Program-made: the position numbers and the translations under genes | Assembly (NCBI GenBank): GCA_017516065.1 | Contig: JAFWDQ010000006.1 | Span: 1-64,000, forward strand | Source: Oscillospiraceae bacterium | Lineage (GTDB): Bacteria > Bacillota > Clostridia > Oscillospirales > Oscillospiraceae | Length of the DNA: 64,000 nucleotides | Direction: 5' to 3' | Part shown: one piece after another, positions 59,943-64,000 of the stretch | How positions within the stretch are numbered: the first letter of the stretch is position 1 | Layout of the letters: each line of letters begins with the position of its first letter | Notes under the pieces: model-generated | The model's database searches: none | Told to the model about the DNA's origin: nothing | Seen by the model: only the letters and a program-made list of their open reading frames with translations

Positions 59943-62900
59943 TTATTGCATTGCTGAAATCAACCGCATGAGGATCGTCGCAGCTTCCGCACGGGTTGTG
60001 TTTCCGGTTGGGACAAGCGTCGTGGCCGTGCGGCCTGTAATCAAAGCTTCCGCATTTGCCCACTTCACAGCATCCAGTGCCCAGCTGCTGATGCTCAACG
60101 CGTCTTCATAGGCGGACAGGTCTGCCGTCTTGCCGGTATCGTAATCCTTGTAGTTTGCATAGCGATACAGAATCGCCGCAAACTGCTCCCGGGTGATATT
60201 GTCCGCCGGGCCGAACATGCCGTCGCCGTACCCCTCGACGATGCCGTTGGCGTTTGCCCAGATCACAGCGTCGGTATACCACTGGTCGGCCGCCACATCG
60301 TCAAAGGGATTCACCGCATTGACGACAGGTGTTCCCTCCAGACGGTGGAGGATCGTGACGATCATGGCTCTCGTTGTCGTCCCGTCCGGATCGAACTTGC
60401 CGTTGCCCACGCCGTTCATCAGACCCTCGGCCACGGCATAATCCACCGCCTCATGGTACCAGGCGTCGGGATCGACATCCGTGAAATCCTTGGACGGGCA
60501 GTCATGGGTTTTCTCCCGGAAAGCAGCCGCCACCGTGACCTTGCCGTCCGGCATGATGAAGCTGTAGGTGCCGTCGCCGTTATCCCGGACCGAAACGGCG
60601 TTTCCGTTCCCGTCGGTGACGGTGATCTTGTCCACCTCATAGCCCTCATCCGGCGTCGGGGTGATCGTTACGGTCGTTCCCTTGGACGCAGAGGGGGGCT
60701 TCACGGTGACGGAACCGTTTTCCGCATCCGCTGTCGTCACGGTGTAGGAGGACGAACTGCTGTCGCCGCCGGAACTGCCGCCGCCGGAGTTGGCCTTTAC
60801 GGAGATCTGCACCTCAGACGCCGGAGTGTCGGGAGCCTTGGGATCGTAGACCGTCTCACCGGGCACAAGATTTCCGTAGTACGGGAAACCGTAGCGGCTG
60901 ACGAGACCGTTTTTCGGAGTGGTGATCTCCGCCTTGCCAGAGAGAAGGATATGCTTCGGCGCATAGTCCGGGTCGTACTCTGTAACGCCGGAGGCGAGGC
61001 CTCCGCTGAGTGCGAGGCCGTACTGCCTTTCGAGATTGAATTCACGGGGAGCGTCCGGCTTTCTGTACTCTACAGCAGAGAGCAATCCGCTCTCGTCGTC
61101 CGGGTTGCCCTCCGTATCGTCTCCGCTGTCGCTGGTGAAAATCGCTATTCCGTTCGGCGCGTTCACGCACACGGAGGCCGTGGAGCTGTTCAGTTCGAAA
61201 TCGGCCTCGGAACACGATACGCCGAATACCATGTCAGCGTCGGGAGATTCTGCGGTTACGTTCATGACCCCGTCGGCAACGTATACGGGATTGGCAAGGT
61301 CTATGCCGAAGACCGCCGTGCCGGTGGAACTTATGTCGATATTCAGCTCACAGCCTTTTTCAACGACGATTCCGAGCCCCTCGTCCTGCCAGGTCCACGC
61401 ACTTTCGATACCCTCGGCGACGTCGCGGACGACGGGGGTGTCGATCGTTATGCCCGCCTTCGCGCCGTCCGTGAGGTAAAGCCTCTGCAGTGAATCGCCG
61501 CTGATGCCGTAGGCGCCGTTTGCGTAGAGCTTGCCGTCCGCCTCCACAGCGTCAATGTCGATGGAGAGCCCGGTGCCCTCCAGAACGATGTTGAAGGCTG
61601 TCAGGCCCGTCATACTGCTGACTCTGCCGTCGTACGGGATCATCGTATCCGGAATTGCGTGGAGGCTGATATCCAGGTCCGCCGCGCCAAAGAACATATC
61701 GCCGTTGGCCACTATGCCGTACAGGTCGGTGTTGCGGGAATAAACATGCCCGGCCGTGGCGTCTATCTTCACTTTGGCGCCGTCGCTGATATAAATATCG
61801 TGATACTCGTAACTCCAGTCTCCCAGCAGGCGGCAGTCGACGAAGATGCCCGGCCCGAAGCACTGTATATCTACGTTCGCCTCTTCGCCTATGCGGACGT
61901 CGCCGTTGGCGTAGATGCCTTCCATATAGTACTGTCCGTTGCTTTGTGTGTTAAGGTTGCCGTTTATCTCCAGAGCATAGTCCGTGTTGATCCCGCCGCA
62001 GCCGCCGTGGAGCGTAAGAGTGCCGTCGCCGTCGATGATCATCGTGGTATCGGTGTCTGCGTCCGAGGCACGGAAATGCGCGCGGAGGCATATGCCTGCG
62101 GAGTATATGGACTGATCATAGTAGTTGCTGTTGATCTCGCAATCGCCCATCACGTGGATGTAAAACTCGTCATTTTCAAACGGGCATCCGCTGCAGGCTG
62201 CAAAGAGGCCAATTTCAGGACTGTTGATGGTGTCAAACAGGAGATGGTCCTTGTCGAGGTCGATCACGACGTTGTCGAGGGTGACCTCATTCCCCTCAAA
62301 CGTGACCGTGCCCGTGCCCATCTCGGTGGTGGAGAGGTCCAGCGTCTCGCCGGGCTGTACGGCAATGTCGCCCACGTAGAAAACCGGCCTGTGCCCACGG
62401 TCGACCATCTCCACGTGCGCGGTGTCCGATTTCACCTTGTTGCCGTTGGTGTCTGTTATCACGCAGAAAAGGTCAAAGTAGCTGTCGTACAGGGTCGTGG
62501 AGGGCAGTACGAGCGTATCGGTCGTGGCGCTCAGACCGTCGAGTTTCACGGGTCTTCCCAGGGCGTCCGTGTCGTACCACTGGTAGGACGCTGCTTCTAC
62601 GTTATCGGTTCCGGCCACCTCGACATGGAAGGTCGCGCCCTGCGGATAAGAGAGCTCCACGCTCTGCGGCTGCTCCCTTATTTCAAGCCGATCGGGATCC
62701 CCCTTGGCCGGCGAGGTGAGGATCTCCGTATCGGTGAACGTGACGACCTTGAACTGCCTGCTGTCCATGAACTCCACCGACGCCGTGCACTCCACTTCGC
62801 CGTCTGTGAGCTCAGTCGGCTCCCTGAGGACTGTTTGCGTAATATCGTCCCCCGTGAGTTCAAATACCACCTTGTCGCCCGTGCCGTCTCCGTGCTCCTC

Positions 62901-63788
62901 CGTGCCGAGGAAGCATTCGAACGTAACGGTCACGTGGTCAGGGCTTTCCCAGTCCCATACGGGGTCTTTGTAATCGTGGTACTCCATGACGAACCGGGAC
63001 AGGTCGTCTTCCGCACCCTCCGTACCGATCACGGTGTCATAGGGGAAATACAGCGGGAAGTTCCCGTCCTCACCCCACGTCTGCCTCAGACCGAAGATTG
63101 GCTCGTCGGGCAGCACGTGGTATGTCGCCAGCCATAACAGCTTGAGCTTGCCGACGGCGTAGGCATCGCACATCGAGCCAAGCTCCCACTCATCCGCCCA
63201 GTCGTAGATCTCCGGGTGAGCGGAGTATTCGGCGTACGCCGCGTCAAAATAGTAATCGTAGACCATCTGCGTGTTGATATAGTATTGTCCGTGGCCGTAT
63301 TCCGGAAGCTCGTTCATACTTTGCGGCATGGGCGCCTCTGCCCAGGGCAGGGAAGCCTCTCCTGCCAGACGCATCAGGGAGAGCATAAACGTCCGATCGG
63401 AATCATCCTGCAGCGAGAATATGGCGGAGGGGTCGTAGCCCGCCGGAAAATCAGCGCTCAGGGCGAGGCTCTCCGTGTTGACAGACCACGCAGCCGCCTT
63501 GAATGCGGCCAGATCTGCCGACGCCGCTTCCGCGGCATAGGCCTCCGCCTCGGTTTCAGCGGCACCGTCGCTGATCTTTTCGTCGTAACGCCTGTCTTTC
63601 AGACAATCGTACAGTTCTCCGGAATCCATGTCAAAATAGTATTCCCCTGCGCTGCGTCCGTCGGGTGAAGTATAGACCGTGGTTCCCGCAGCCTCTTCCT
63701 CCAGCGCGAATACTGTCATTGGCAGCAGCGATATTACCAGCAGGACGGCGATGAGCATACTGAATCCCCGGTTTGCTTTTTTCTTCAT
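59943..63788 (-). CDS. Large secreted S-layer-homology surface protein
   Basis: 1281 residues from the ATG at 63788; GAGAGG sits 6 nt before it, whereas the ATG at 63794 abuts that site. A signal peptide (about 1-30, ending TVFA-LEEE) is followed by ~350 residues with a transglutaminase-like or CAP-like look but no clear motif (YEYGHGQYYINTQMVYDYYF region). Ig-like and right-handed-helix-like repeats follow to ~1000. A linker with GGGSSGGDSSSSS and a Flg_new/InlB-type repeat (YTVTTADAENGSVTV) precede three S-layer-homology domains at the C-terminus (DFTDVDPDAWYHEAVDYAVA, PFDDVAADQWYTDAVIWANA, SISSWALDAVKWANAEALIT). It should bind the cell-wall polymer and display its N-terminal part. Confidence 0.9.
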   Translation of the reverse strand: MKKKANRGFSMLIAVLLVISLLPMTVFALEEEAAGTTVYTSPDGRSAGEYYFDMDSGELYDCLKDRRYDEKISDGAAETEAEAYAAEAASADLAAFKAAAWSVNTESLALSADFPAGYDPSAIFSLQDDSDRTFMLSLMRLAGEASLPWAEAPMPQSMNELPEYGHGQYYINTQMVYDYYFDAAYAEYSAHPEIYDWADEWELGSMCDAYAVGKLKLLWLATYHVLPDEPIFGLRQTWGEDGNFPLYFPYDTVIGTEGAEDDLSRFVMEYHDYKDPVWDWESPDHVTVTFECFLGTEEHGDGTGDKVVFELTGDDITQTVLREPTELTDGEVECTASVEFMDSRQFKVVTFTDTEILTSPAKGDPDRLEIREQPQSVELSYPQGATFHVEVAGTDNVEAASYQWYDTDALGRPVKLDGLSATTDTLVLPSTTLYDSYFDLFCVITDTNGNKVKSDTAHVEMVDRGHRPVFYVGDIAVQPGETLDLSTTEMGTGTVTFEGNEVTLDNVVIDLDKDHLLFDTINSPEIGLFAACSGCPFENDEFYIHVMGDCEINSNYYDQSIYSAGICLRAHFRASDADTDTTMIIDGDGTLTLHGGCGGINTDYALEINGNLNTQSNGQYYMEGIYANGDVRIGEEANVDIQCFGPGIFVDCRLLGDWSYEYHDIYISDGAKVKIDATAGHVYSRNTDLYGIVANGDMFFGAADLDISLHAIPDTMIPYDGRVSSMTGLTAFNIVLEGTGLSIDIDAVEADGKLYANGAYGISGDSLQRLYLTDGAKAGITIDTPVVRDVAEGIESAWTWQDEGLGIVVEKGCELNIDISSTGTAVFGIDLANPVYVADGVMNVTAESPDADMVFGVSCSEADFELNSSTASVCVNAPNGIAIFTSDSGDDTEGNPDDESGLLSAVEYRKPDAPREFNLERQYGLALSGGLASGVTEYDPDYAPKHILLSGKAEITTPKNGLVSRYGFPYYGNLVPGETVYDPKAPDTPASEVQISVKANSGGGSSGGDSSSSSYTVTTADAENGSVTVKPPSASKGTTVTITPTPDEGYEVDKITVTDGNGNAVSVRDNGDGTYSFIMPDGKVTVAAAFREKTHDCPSKDFTDVDPDAWYHEAVDYAVAEGLMNGVGNGKFDPDGTTTRAMIVTILHRLEGTPVVNAVNPFDDVAADQWYTDAVIWANANGIVEGYGDGMFGPADNITREQFAAILYRYANYKDYDTGKTADLSAYEDALSISSWALDAVKWANAEALITGRTATTLVPTGNTTRAEAATILMRLISAMQ

Positions 63789-63798
63789 ATTCATCCTC

Positions 63799-63933
63799 TC
63801 ATTTCCATAGTTTTTTGAGTTTTTGCATATGGCGGCCTGACCGGAAGATTCCGTCCTCTCGGATAAAACGTACCGTGGTCCCCAGAAGGCGGATCAGTTC
63901 CGCTGCGTACTGCGCCGCATCCAGGCGCAGCAT
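63799..63933 (-). CDS. Short ORF upstream of the S-layer-homology protein gene
   Basis: 44 codons from the ATG at 63933 to a TGA whose last base lies 5 nt before the ATG at 63794 and 11 nt before the one at 63788. The product is basic (MLRLDAAQYAAELIRLLGTT.., ending RSGRHMQKLKKLWK). It has only a weak ribosome-binding site (AAGG). It may be a leader peptide coupled to the surface-protein gene, or chance. I recognise no family. Confidence 0.4.
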   Translation of the reverse strand: MLRLDAAQYAAELIRLLGTTVRFIREDGIFRSGRHMQKLKKLWK

Positions 63934-63940
63934 CGCCGCC

Positions 63941-63957
63941 TTGTAAAAAATTTACAA
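63941..63957. promoter_or_regulatory. 17-bp palindromic operator candidate
   Basis: TTGTAAA-AAA-TTTACAA: perfect 7-bp arms around a 3-bp centre. On the minus strand it lies 5 nt downstream of TATAAT (63963-63968), so a bound protein would block the surface-protein promoter. A plus-strand TATAAT (63981-63986) points the other way, so the site may also serve a gene beyond the window. Confidence 0.55.
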
Positions 63958-64000
63958 TATTCATTATATGTACATTAGTTTATAATACCGTATGAATTTT

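Overview
The window is GC-rich, densely packed chromosomal DNA from a spore-forming Firmicute. The best fit is an Oscillospiraceae-type gut Clostridium. This rests on the high GC, Shine-Dalgarno-led genes, a spoVAC gene, an rpmH-rnpA-yidD-yidC-jag cluster, liv-type amino-acid import, S-layer-homology and copper-amine-oxidase-like surface proteins, and cobalamin, tetrahydrofolate and thiamin-pyrophosphate riboswitches. The genus is inferred and was not tested. There is no phage, insertion sequence, CRISPR array or defence island; most of the window is core metabolism.

Layout. 1-2.5 kb: a minus-strand secreted protein cut by the left edge, read from a cobalamin-riboswitch leader; then a zinc-ribbon protein and an acyl-ACP thioesterase. 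2.5-9.3 kb (minus): orphan spoVAC; a four-gene overlapping set (histidine phosphatase, SDR, mutY, PflX-like radical SAM); then jag, yidC, yidD, rnpA, rpmH. dnaA is not beside rpmH. 9.5-11.6 kb: converging pncA and pncB (nicotinamide salvage). 11.8-20 kb (+): cytidylate-kinase-like protein, addB, a DUF2461 protein, an MgtC family protein, polA. 20-23.4 kb: a secreted stalk-domain protein, then a low-molecular-weight phosphatase, rimI and tsaD. 23.4-28.5 kb: repeats resembling DnaA boxes, a serine hydrolase, a truncated XRE fragment, comEC and a SLOG protein.

28.6-32.7 kb is a one-carbon/folate block: a barstar-like gene, fchA, a folD whose cyclohydrolase residues look lost, then a tetrahydrofolate riboswitch driving folC and folT. 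32.7-36.4 kb (minus) holds a small P-loop protein and an overlapping ATP-grasp / PHP / polysaccharide-deacetylase cassette of unknown role. 36.6-38.7 kb: a lipoprotein and an iron alcohol dehydrogenase. 38.7-46.3 kb is a ten-gene TPP-riboswitch operon, thiS-thiF-thiG-thiH-tenI-thiE-HAD-thiD-cytX-thiN. It makes thiazole, imports the pyrimidine, and probably finishes TPP by dephosphorylation and pyrophosphorylation rather than by ThiL.

46.4-48.7 kb (minus): iscS-iscU-rrf2 (Fe-S assembly), with an operator-like palindrome at the promoter. 49.1-54.2 kb: livKHMGF. 54.3-54.6 kb: a tRNA-Pro gene whose 3' end, terminator and flank are tandemly duplicated. 54.7-57.6 kb: pyrB with a PyrI-like zinc tail, and a membrane-anchored PrsA-type foldase. 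57.7-60 kb: tcdA, tRNA-Leu, tRNA-fMet, a zincin and a GNAT acetyltransferase. 60-64 kb: a 1281-residue S-layer-homology surface protein, with a short ORF and a palindromic operator candidate upstream.
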